Part shown: piece after piece, positions 1 through 5,255 of the stretch
Layout of the letters: each line of letters opens with the position of its first letter
Numbering within the stretch: position 1 is the first letter of the stretch
Origin: Spirochaetales bacterium
Lineage (GTDB): Bacteria; Spirochaetota; Spirochaetia; SZUA-6; DRHE01
Direction: 5' to 3'
Assembly (NCBI GenBank): GCA_023136785.1
Contig: JAGLQP010000114.1
Location: 1-6,480, forward strand
DNA: 6,480 nt
Position numbers and translations under genes: made by a program
Notes under the pieces: generated by a model
What the model was told of the DNA's origin: nothing
The model's database searches: none
What the model saw: only the letters and a program-made list of their open reading frames with translations

Positions 1-369
1 TTGAGCCAAGGCGGAGGAGAATACGGCGGATAGAAGCACAATCAGGACGGACACAACCCCTCGGGGCTCACCGTCGCGGACGGTTTCAAACCAGATCCCG
101 TAGGCGGAGTAGGGTGTGATCAGAATCCCCGTCAGGACCCCGGAAGCGAGCCCGATAGTGAACAGGGTTGACAGGATGCGAAATGCCTGTCCCCGGATCC
201 CGGTCAGCTGAGTGGACAGAACGGCAAGGATGATTTTGCCCCACACCAGTACGAACAGAAGCAGCCAGGACAACTCGGGTCGTATGAGTAGTTTTAGGAT
301 CGCTGGAAGCAGTGCAGCGACGAGGCAGGCGAGAACGATCTCCGCCCAGCGCGGTAGCTTATCTGTCAT
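1..369 (-). CDS. Multi-pass membrane protein, third gene of MoxR-DUF58 cluster (partial, 3' end outside window)
   Basis: The reverse strand is open from an ATG at 369 to the window edge, giving 123 residues with no stop, starting MTDKLPRWAE. The visible part is very hydrophobic, with about four predicted membrane helices at residues 9-29, 33-53, 65-86 and 103-122. A short polar stretch (residues 94-103, TVRDGEPRG) lies between the last two. The ATG sits inside the end of the DUF58 gene, and the two genes overlap by 11 bases (ATGACAGATAA). A purine-rich AAAGGGG lies about 12 bases upstream, so translation is probably coupled to DUF58. I do not recognise the family. By position it matches the poorly characterised membrane gene that often follows moxR and DUF58 and precedes von Willebrand A-domain genes in Bat-type operons. 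That comparison is inference from gene order. It is a real gene because of the uninterrupted frame, its composition and the operon-like overlap. Confidence 0.75.
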   Translation of the reverse strand, partial: MTDKLPRWAEIVLACLVAALLPAILKLLIRPELSWLLLFVLVWGKIILAVLSTQLTGIRGQAFRILSTLFTIGLASGVLTGILITPYSAYGIWFETVRDGEPRGVVSVLIVLLSAVFSSALAQ

Positions 370-1603
370 AGCCCAGAACACCCCTTTCCAGGCCGTCTGC
401 GATATCCTCCGGCCCATCGATGAAGCGGATATTGGCTCTCCGCTCGCTGAGAGAATAGAGATAGGGAAGGATTGTCTTTCGCTCCTCTTCAGAGTATCCG
501 CTGCGGTTCAAAACCAATGCAACTGGGACATCTCCGGTCAGGGATTCGTCCACCGTAGAAAACACCTCCGGATCGAAGAGGTGAGAGATGATGATCGCAG
601 AGGTGCTCTCGAAACCGCCGCTCTGTTTGTCCAGGTGATACAAAGCTCCCGGCGAGATTGTGGGTTGAAAGATCAGCTCCATTGTTGAGATATAGAACGC
701 CTGAAAGCTTGATTGGCTATCTCCCCGAAAAGTGTACACGCTTCTGCCGGGGGCGCGGACCGTTACCGGCACTCCCTGATCGAGGTAATATTTCACCAGG
801 GCGACCAGGATATCTATCGAAACGTCCTCTGTTTCCAGAGCCCGCAGACCGGTCAGCCTTGTCTGCCTCAGGTCAAAGTAGATGGTCACCCCCGGTTCCG
901 CTGAAGTGTCGTATTCCTTGAGAAAGGGGATTCCGGTGGAGGCGAACTTCTTCCAGGAAACGTGGCGTAGGGATTCGCCGTAGCGGTACGATCGAAGCTG
1001 GCTGAAAAGGGCATAGTCGGGAACCGCCCCTGTAGAAGAGCCTTGGGCGAGCCGCTCGCTACGCTCTGTTCCGGTGGAAAAGCTGCGCAGGGGGAGCACT
1101 CGGGGATAGACGTAAAAGGTTCTGTACCAGACACGCCGGCGAAAAACGAAGAAATGAAGGGGATCCTCGGATGCGAGGAATTCCAAGCCGACCGTGTAAA
1201 TCCCGCGAAAAGGACAGTGTATTTCATACACTCTCTCGATCCGATTCCCTGCCGGTACATACGTGGTGAATTGAGGAAGGACCTCCTCCATGAAGGGGTG
1301 GATCGTCTTGAACCTCACAGTGAGGTAATGCAGCGGCAGCAGGGTCTCGTTGGCCAGGCTCAAGCGATAGATGACGGATTCGCCCTTCATCGGGTGCTCG
1401 GTGCTGAAATCCTGGTAATACTTCAGCGGGAGGAATGTCAGCAAAAGGTACAACAGAGACAGGATCGGTAGGATCAGCAGGACAACGAAGAGGAACAGAA
1501 AAAACGGAGCCACGTAGCTCCCCGCCAGATATACGAGAAACAGGGCGAGGGAGTACAATCCGATCTTATGGACGCGAAGGAGTATTGGTAAATTACCGTT
1601 CAT
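359..1603 (-). CDS. DUF58 domain membrane protein, MoxR partner
   Basis: This 414-residue protein has two adjacent hydrophobic segments at its N-terminus (about residues 13-34 and 34-60), followed by a soluble region. That is the standard DUF58 architecture. Residues 131-140 (CPFRGIYTVG) match the beta-strand motif before the core. The diagnostic DUF58 block is at about 203-232: a Tyr-Arg-Tyr-Gly-Glu turn, then HVSWKKFA and a lysine-containing FLKEYD. The C-terminal part resembles a von Willebrand A fold. Its would-be metal site reads Asp244-Leu-Arg-Gln-Thr instead of Asp-x-Ser-x-Ser, so metal binding there is doubtful. DUF58 proteins are encoded next to moxR in many phyla and are thought to be membrane-anchored clients or adaptors of the ATPase; their exact activity is unknown. 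The start ATG overlaps the moxR stop by 11 bases (ATGAACGGTAA) and has no good Shine-Dalgarno close by, which points to translational coupling. Confidence 0.93.
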   Translation of the reverse strand: MNGNLPILLRVHKIGLYSLALFLVYLAGSYVAPFFLFLFVVLLILPILSLLYLLLTFLPLKYYQDFSTEHPMKGESVIYRLSLANETLLPLHYLTVRFKTIHPFMEEVLPQFTTYVPAGNRIERVYEIHCPFRGIYTVGLEFLASEDPLHFFVFRRRVWYRTFYVYPRVLPLRSFSTGTERSERLAQGSSTGAVPDYALFSQLRSYRYGESLRHVSWKKFASTGIPFLKEYDTSAEPGVTIYFDLRQTRLTGLRALETEDVSIDILVALVKYYLDQGVPVTVRAPGRSVYTFRGDSQSSFQAFYISTMELIFQPTISPGALYHLDKQSGGFESTSAIIISHLFDPEVFSTVDESLTGDVPVALVLNRSGYSEEERKTILPYLYSLSERRANIRFIDGPEDIADGLERGVLGYDR

Positions 1604-2558
1604 TCAGTCCGGTGGGAATCCTCACCTTGCCGAGTATCCGGGCCACGATCTGCCGGGGGTGGATGTTCTCCATTCGCGCCTCTGCAGACAGGATTAGACG
1701 GTGGGCCAGTACGGCGGGAGCCAGTTCCAGCACGTCCTCTGGAATGGCGAAATCCCGCCCTCTGAGAAAGGCTTCCCCTTGAGCGGCCAGCATGAGGTGC
1801 TGAGAGGCCCGAGGGCTCAAGCCGAGTTTTAAGTGGCTGCTCGATCGTGTTTCCGAGGCTATGTCGACGATGAACCGCTTTACCGCATCAGAGACATGGA
1901 TGCGGCGGAGGCTTCCCCGGATTCTCAGGATATCCTTTGGGGTGGCAACCGGTCCCAACTCCTGTAGGGGGTCCTTCTCCTGAAAGCGGGAGAGAATCTC
2001 GGTTTCCTCCTCCGGGGCGGGATAGCCGAGGGAAAAGGATACTCCGAAGCGATCGAGTTCCCCTTCGGGCAGGGGGAAGGCGCCGAGGAAGCTCACCGGA
2101 TTCTGGGTGGCGATGACGAAAAAGGGTTGAGGCAGCTTGTGAGTTGTGCCGTCCACGGTCACCGAACCTTCCTGCATCACTTCGAGAAGGCTCGATTGCG
2201 TACGAGGGCTGGCACGATTGATCTCGTCGGCCAGGACGAATTGGTGCATCAATGCTCCCTCTTTGTAGAGGAACTCCCGCTTCTCCGGGCTCCAGATCGT
2301 CATGCCCGTGATGTCTCCGGGGAGAAGATCGGGGGTAAACTGGATGCGGCCGAAATCCAAACCTACGCTGGCGGCCAGACAGCGAGCCAGCGTAGTCTTG
2401 CCGACTCCCGGCACATCCTCGATCAGTACATGAAGTCCGGCGCTGAAGGCTACCAGCAGGGTGTGGATCTGTGACTCTTTGCCCACGAACACGCTGGAAA
2501 TATTTTTTGCCACCGCCTGGATCTGTTTGACGTCATGGCGAAGTCTCTGATCAGCCAT
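1593..2558 (-). CDS. MoxR-family AAA+ ATPase
   Basis: This is a cytoplasmic AAA+ ATPase of 321 residues, the usual MoxR length. Visible motifs are Walker A at 50-57 (PGVGKTT), Walker B at 107-116 (FVLADEINRA), sensor 1 at 149-154 (IATQNP), an arginine-finger region at 168-172 (LDRFG) and sensor 2 at 246-252 (GLSPRAS), followed by the C-terminal lid. MoxR proteins act as ATP-driven chaperones that help mature or activate partner protein complexes, often ones with VWA or DUF58 domains. The frame stays open upstream to 2711, but I chose the ATG at 2558. It has AAGGA five bases upstream, and the protein then begins with normal MoxR sequence, whereas the extra 51 residues are Cys- and Arg-rich and unlike the family. 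It is the first gene of the overlapping moxR-DUF58-membrane protein unit. The specific client is not evident from this window. Confidence 0.95.
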   Translation of the reverse strand: MADQRLRHDVKQIQAVAKNISSVFVGKESQIHTLLVAFSAGLHVLIEDVPGVGKTTLARCLAASVGLDFGRIQFTPDLLPGDITGMTIWSPEKREFLYKEGALMHQFVLADEINRASPRTQSSLLEVMQEGSVTVDGTTHKLPQPFFVIATQNPVSFLGAFPLPEGELDRFGVSFSLGYPAPEEETEILSRFQEKDPLQELGPVATPKDILRIRGSLRRIHVSDAVKRFIVDIASETRSSSHLKLGLSPRASQHLMLAAQGEAFLRGRDFAIPEDVLELAPAVLAHRLILSAEARMENIHPRQIVARILGKVRIPTGLNER

Positions 2559-2574
2559 AGATATCCTTGATTTG

Positions 2575-2603
2575 AAAGTAGAGAAAAGAGTAGGCTCTGT
2601 CAA
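2575..2603 (-). promoter_or_regulatory. Possible promoter for the moxR cluster
   Basis: On the minus strand a perfect -35 hexamer, TTGACA (2598-2603), is followed after 17 bases by TACTTT (2575-2580), a poor -10 with three of six matches. Transcription would begin near 2568, leaving only about ten bases before the ATG, with the ribosome site right at the 5' end. The position and spacing are right, but the weak -10 and very short leader make this tentative. The cluster may also be read through from the MFS gene. Confidence 0.3.
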
Positions 2604-2655
2604 TCGACGTCGAATCTTGGGATTTTGACAACCAATAAGACCGCGCTTCAGCGTT

Positions 2656-3882
2656 TTACCGCGGCCTCTCCTTACTTTTCCACAAACGAACGAGGGGTAT
2701 TTGCAACACAATTGCTGTGGTCAGCAGTCCCGCACAGAAAAGGCTTACCGCAAGCATGGAATAGTGCTGATAGAATTGGCCCCCCACGGCGGATCCTGCG
2801 ATCAAACCCGAGGCGAGAAGAGCTTCATGAATCGCCATTCTCGGGGCTCGCTGAGATGCTCCGGAAGCACCATGGAAAAAGCTGTAGGAGAAGCCCAGAG
2901 AAATCAGAGGTCCGATCAGAGCCAGACTGAGTGCCAAGAATGAGAAGGACCTGGCTTGAGAAATCCCGAAAACGAACACGGCCAGCAGAGCCAAGCCTGC
3001 GAGCATCGGCAGGGGCCGGAAATGCCAGAACATCGTTCTGCCGAGGATAACAAAGCCTAACGCAGTACACAGGGCGCGGCTCAGGAGGAGGATGCCAATG
3101 GTGCTTTTGCTGAGACCCAAATCATCCCGGGCGTACATGGGAAAAATGGTAATGATCACACCCAATACGGTGAAGGTGACGAACAGACCGATCCAGGCGG
3201 GAAAACGCAAAGATGTGCTCTGGTCCTTTTTGTCGATCTCCTCCTTTGTCCGTCGCCCCCTGTGTTTGTCCGAGCGCAATTGCGGCAGCGCCAGTGCAGC
3301 CCCGGTAAGAAGCAGGCAGTTTGCGGTAAACAATCCTGCGGCAGCGAAGAGGGGATAGCGGGGGGAAAGAGAGCTGAGGGCGCCGGCCAGAAAGGGACTG
3401 ATTACTATCCCGGCGCTTCCCGCTAGGGTGAGCCTGGCCATCGCCCGTCCGAGGTGTTTTCCTTCCATCCCCAGGGACAGCCAGCTCATCAGGGGCGGCC
3501 AGAAAAAGGAGAGGCAGAACCCGAACAGTCCGTAGAACAGAAAAGTCGCAACGACAGAGCGGGAAAGCAGAATGGCCGCTACGGCTACACCCATGCCGGC
3601 AGTGGACAAGATCATCGAATATCGGGGGCGCAGGGATTCGAAGGCAGGCCGCATCGTGAGGCAGCCCAGGACATAGCAGCTCTGCCAGGTTGCGGCAATC
3701 CAACCGACCAGGCCGGGGGACAGGAAAAACACCTCCCGCATGTAGAAGACCATCCCGAGGGTGAGCATCCCCAGCCCCGTTTCTGTCAGAAAGGCGGCGG
3801 GCAGGATCACGGCGGTCTTGCCGATCCCGGCTGAAAGAGCACGGAGGAACTGTTGCTGCTGGCTGATGTAACGAAATTTCAT
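2656..3882 (-). CDS. Major facilitator superfamily (MFS) transporter
   Basis: This 408-residue protein has the classic 12-helix MFS pattern. Hydrophobic segments lie at about 24-47, 55-76, 89-107, 110-134, 150-171 and 178-199. A charged cytoplasmic loop follows at 201-225 (rich in Lys, Arg and Glu), then segments at about 228-249, 260-281, 290-308, 314-336, 350-372 and 375-399. MFS proteins move small solutes across the inner membrane, usually driven by the proton gradient. The substrate cannot be told from sequence alone; drug or metabolite export, or sugar uptake, are all possible. The ATG at 3882 is the only reasonable start, because an in-frame TAG sits immediately before it, yet no Shine-Dalgarno is seen upstream. 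The gene lies 56 bases after the DUF4389 gene, with no evident promoter or terminator between, so the two may be co-transcribed. A functional link to moxR downstream is not implied. Confidence 0.9.
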   Translation of the reverse strand: MKFRYISQQQQFLRALSAGIGKTAVILPAAFLTETGLGMLTLGMVFYMREVFFLSPGLVGWIAATWQSCYVLGCLTMRPAFESLRPRYSMILSTAGMGVAVAAILLSRSVVATFLFYGLFGFCLSFFWPPLMSWLSLGMEGKHLGRAMARLTLAGSAGIVISPFLAGALSSLSPRYPLFAAAGLFTANCLLLTGAALALPQLRSDKHRGRRTKEEIDKKDQSTSLRFPAWIGLFVTFTVLGVIITIFPMYARDDLGLSKSTIGILLLSRALCTALGFVILGRTMFWHFRPLPMLAGLALLAVFVFGISQARSFSFLALSLALIGPLISLGFSYSFFHGASGASQRAPRMAIHEALLASGLIAGSAVGGQFYQHYSMLAVSLFCAGLLTTAIVLQIPLVRLWKSKERPR

Positions 3883-3938
3883 CTAAGGCATCGATAGAGA
3901 TTGAGTTCTTGTCGGTGTAGGACCGGGTTAAATGTCCG

Positions 3939-4571
3939 CTACTCCCAGAGTCTGAAGTGGGGATACTCGTCCGTCATCAGTCCAACGTAGGCCATGACAC
4001 GAAACGACCACCGCTGGATGCCCATAATGAGCTTGAAGATGTCCTTATGGTATTTCCCCGTGAACAGCAGTACAACCGCGACGATCGCCACCAGGACCCA
4101 GAGCAGGCCGCCGAAAGGATACTCCGTTTGGGCGGAATAGTTGTATCCCCAGCCAATCAGGGCTGCCAGAATGGCATAATGCGGAATGGCCAGAAACCAT
4201 TTCACCAGCACCATCCCGTTCTTCAGTTTTTCGGGATACGCGATCTGCAGATCCGCTGGGTATTCGGCGGACTTGAGCGAGAAGGGAGGATAGTTGTCCG
4301 TACCCAGCGCTCCATAGGCGTAGAAGCAAACCCGCCAGGCCCAGCGCATCACTCCCACATTGAAATTGAACATCCCTTGGGGATAGCGACCGGCAAAAAG
4401 AATGGCGAAGAAGGCGATTATTGTGAGGAACGCAAAGGCGATGCCGAGAAAGCAGAGGATGATGATGTGGGGTATGACGAGCAACCACTTTACCAACCAC
4501 AGAGCATTCGAAGGCGGTTTGCTGAGTTCTCCTTTTAACTGAACCGGATAGGTGTCCTTTTCTTTTGCCAT
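3939..4571 (-). CDS. DUF4389 domain membrane protein with two internal repeats
   Basis: This 210-residue protein matches the DUF4389 family, whose function is unknown. It contains two copies of the family unit. Copy one (about residues 24-99) starts LWLVKWLLVIPH, has one long or two short membrane helices, and ends with FNVGVMRWAWRV, YGALGTD and YPPFSL. Copy two (about 120-208) starts MVLVKWFLAIPH and ends with LIMGIQRWSFRV, GLMTD and YPHFRL. Each unit therefore pairs an inner-membrane segment with a conserved Arg-Trp / Thr-Asp / Tyr-Pro motif, suggesting a two-fold pseudo-symmetric membrane protein. The start is secure: the ATG is preceded by GAGGAGG five bases upstream, one of the best ribosome sites in the window. 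A near-consensus promoter lies directly upstream. The protein is probably a membrane-embedded accessory factor, but no substrate or partner can be inferred. It heads the minus-strand run toward the MFS gene. Confidence 0.9.
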   Translation of the reverse strand: MAKEKDTYPVQLKGELSKPPSNALWLVKWLLVIPHIIILCFLGIAFAFLTIIAFFAILFAGRYPQGMFNFNVGVMRWAWRVCFYAYGALGTDNYPPFSLKSAEYPADLQIAYPEKLKNGMVLVKWFLAIPHYAILAALIGWGYNYSAQTEYPFGGLLWVLVAIVAVVLLFTGKYHKDIFKLIMGIQRWSFRVMAYVGLMTDEYPHFRLWE

Positions 4572-4608
4572 GATTTCCTCCTCGTTTCGGCAGGATCTAT
4601 TGATGATC

Positions 4609-4637
4609 TTTATACACCGGGGAAGTTATAGAGTCAA
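4609..4637 (-). promoter_or_regulatory. Sigma70-type promoter of the DUF4389 gene
   Basis: On the minus strand TTGACT (4632-4637, five of six matches) and TATAAA (4609-4614, five of six) are separated by the optimal 17 bases. Transcription would start near 4602, giving a leader of about 30 bases with GAGGAGG before the ATG at 4571. The spacer contains one arm of an inverted repeat (see 4614-4699), which could let a regulator act here. Confidence 0.75.
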
Positions 4638-4699
4638 ATGGTAATTCGAGGTGTGGTTTGCCGCAAGAATTTTCTGATTTGTTAGCACCTTCCCGGTGT
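4614..4699. repeat. Widely spaced inverted repeat in divergent promoter region
   Basis: ACACCGGGGAAG at 4614-4625 is matched in inverted orientation by CTTCCCGGTGT at 4689-4699; the arms differ only by one G in the G run. The left arm fills the -10/-35 spacer of the DUF4389 promoter. The right arm lies about 45 bases upstream of the GTG of the 58-aa gene. Paired identical half-sites in a divergent intergenic region are typical of sites for a regulator controlling both genes, but chance is not excluded. Confidence 0.4.
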
Positions 4700-4741
4700 T
4701 TCGGTTAGGATTAGGAGGACAACGGAGAGGCTTGAAAAAGC

Positions 4742-4918
4742 GTGGAAGAGAGAATCGGCGAAGCCCTGGTACGAATTGGGGCGATGGCGCCCGAACAGGT
4801 GGACCAGGTCCTGAAGCTTCAAAAGGACGGGGATAAACGCTTGTTTGGGGAAATTGCCATCGAGAAGGGCTTCATCAACGACAAGGCAATCAGGGCCTAC
4901 CTGGATGCCAAGAAATAG
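4742..4918 (+). CDS. 58-aa stand-alone MshEN/GspE-N-like mini-protein
   Basis: This small gene uses a GTG start with GGAGAGG about 11 bases upstream; an in-frame TGA three codons before it limits any extension. The product is a compact, charged, soluble protein with two parallel motifs 30 residues apart. Motif one (residues 4-27) reads R-I-G-E-A-L-V-x-x-G-x-M, then Val and Leu positions, and ends in Gln27. Motif two (residues 33-54) reads R-L-F-G-E-I-A-I-x-x-G-F-I, ending YLDAK. Tandem 24-residue motifs of this type make up the N-terminal domain of GspE/PilB-type secretion ATPases (T2SSE_N, MshEN), where they can bind cyclic di-GMP. Here the domain stands alone with no ATPase attached. Nucleotide binding is inference from motif resemblance only. 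A regulatory or adaptor role is plausible. A shorter ATG start (codon 15) would destroy motif one, so I favour the GTG. The 3' end overlaps the convergent 70-aa gene by 22 bases. Confidence 0.7.
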   Translation: MEERIGEALVRIGAMAPEQVDQVLKLQKDGDKRLFGEIAIEKGFINDKAIRAYLDAKK

Positions 4919-5109
4919 CTGTAAGATCGGTTGACTGGTTCGTGCTCGGCGTAGAGAAGGTGAGTATTGCCCGTCGAATCGTTGAACCAGAACTGTAGCT
5001 TTCCATCATGCACCCGAAAGCATTGGGTAAATGTCTTTCCGGTGCAGGGCGCTATCCTTCCGTACCGGGCTTTGGCTTTTTGAATCAGCTTTCGTTCGAT
5101 CCTGCTCAT
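4897..5109 (-). CDS. Hypothetical 70-aa protein, convergent with the 58-aa gene
   Basis: I do not recognise this small protein with confidence. It begins MSRIERKLIQKAKARYGRI. It has a basic N-terminal helix (residues 3-16), then a Cys-containing segment PCTGKTFTQCF (21-31, Cys22 and Cys30), then a probable beta-hairpin with Gly36-Lys-Leu-Gln-Phe-Trp-Phe-Asn-Asp (to 44) and THLLYAEHE. No membrane segment or signal peptide is seen. The globular composition, with a Trp-Phe core, looks like real coding sequence rather than a shadow. The ATG is the first possible start, since an in-frame TAA lies three codons upstream, and AGG sits about nine bases before it. Its last seven codons run antisense to the end of the 58-aa gene, so the two stop codons lie within 22 bases of each other. 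The function is unknown; spirochaetes carry short hypothetical proteins of similar style, as I recall, but I cannot verify that here. Confidence 0.55.
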   Translation of the reverse strand: MSRIERKLIQKAKARYGRIAPCTGKTFTQCFRVHDGKLQFWFNDSTGNTHLLYAEHEPVNRSYSYFLASR

Positions 5110-5227
5110 AGCTTCTTACCTGAAGCTTCGGCAGGATTTTTTCCTTTATTAGCGGAATTTGGATCTATTTTAAGTTCTATACTCGCTACTAGCGTCGGCT
5201 ATTACACGTCTGCCGCCAGCTTGTCGA
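5110..5227. other. Non-coding spacer, A+T-richer
   Basis: No credible coding frame is seen. The stretch contains TTTTTTCCTTTATTAG and other A/T runs, and a short palindrome (CGCTA-C-TAGCG) near 5183-5193. It is the upstream region of the 70-aa gene on the minus strand, but no hexamer pair with proper spacing stands out. Together with the hairpin and pseudogene that follow, it makes a roughly 490-base zone (5110-5600) without an intact gene. Confidence 0.5.
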
Positions 5228-5255
5228 ACTGCTCCACGGACACCGCTGGAGCAGT
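5228..5255. repeat. Strong hairpin just upstream of activase remnant
   Basis: Arms ACTGCTCCA (5228-5236) and TGGAGCAGT (5247-5255) are perfectly complementary over nine bases. An inner CGG/CCG pair (5237-5239 with 5243-5245) extends the stem to 12 pairs with one bulged C and a three-base loop. No T-run follows on the plus strand and none clearly on the minus strand, so it is not a standard terminator. It ends exactly where homology to the activase begins. Confidence 0.55.

Noticed and set aside
212..688. 158-aa plus-strand frame at the left end, with similar frames opposite DUF58 and the hydrolase (1043-1471, 5541-5978)
   Set aside because: All are antisense to well-supported genes, without ribosome sites or recognisable motifs.
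2641..2664. Terminator hairpin after the MFS gene (CCGCG / CGCGG)
   Set aside because: The stem has only five pairs with a loop of about 14 bases and overlaps the MFS stop codon; no T-run follows on the minus strand.
2559..2711. N-terminal extension of MoxR from an ATG at 2711
   Set aside because: The extra 51 residues are Cys/Arg-rich, unlike MoxR N-termini, and overlap the end of the MFS gene. The ATG at 2558 has a good ribosome site.
3122..3703. 193-aa minus-strand open frame inside the MFS gene
   Set aside because: It lies out of frame within a clear 12-TM transporter, and its Arg/Pro/Cys-rich composition is typical of a shadow frame.
3957..4538. 193-aa plus-strand open frame opposite the DUF4389 gene
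   Set aside because: It is antisense to a gene with a confident family match, promoter and ribosome site; its His/Gln/Arg-rich content shows no domain.
4742..5109. Toxin-antitoxin pair made of the two small genes
   Set aside because: The genes are convergent rather than co-directional, neither resembles a known toxin or antitoxin, and the 58-aa product fits an MshEN-like domain better.
5118..5146. Rho-independent terminator (CCTG...CAGG followed by ATTTTTT) on the plus strand
   Set aside because: The stem has only four pairs with a nine-base loop, too weak, and it lies about 200 bases after the gene it would serve.
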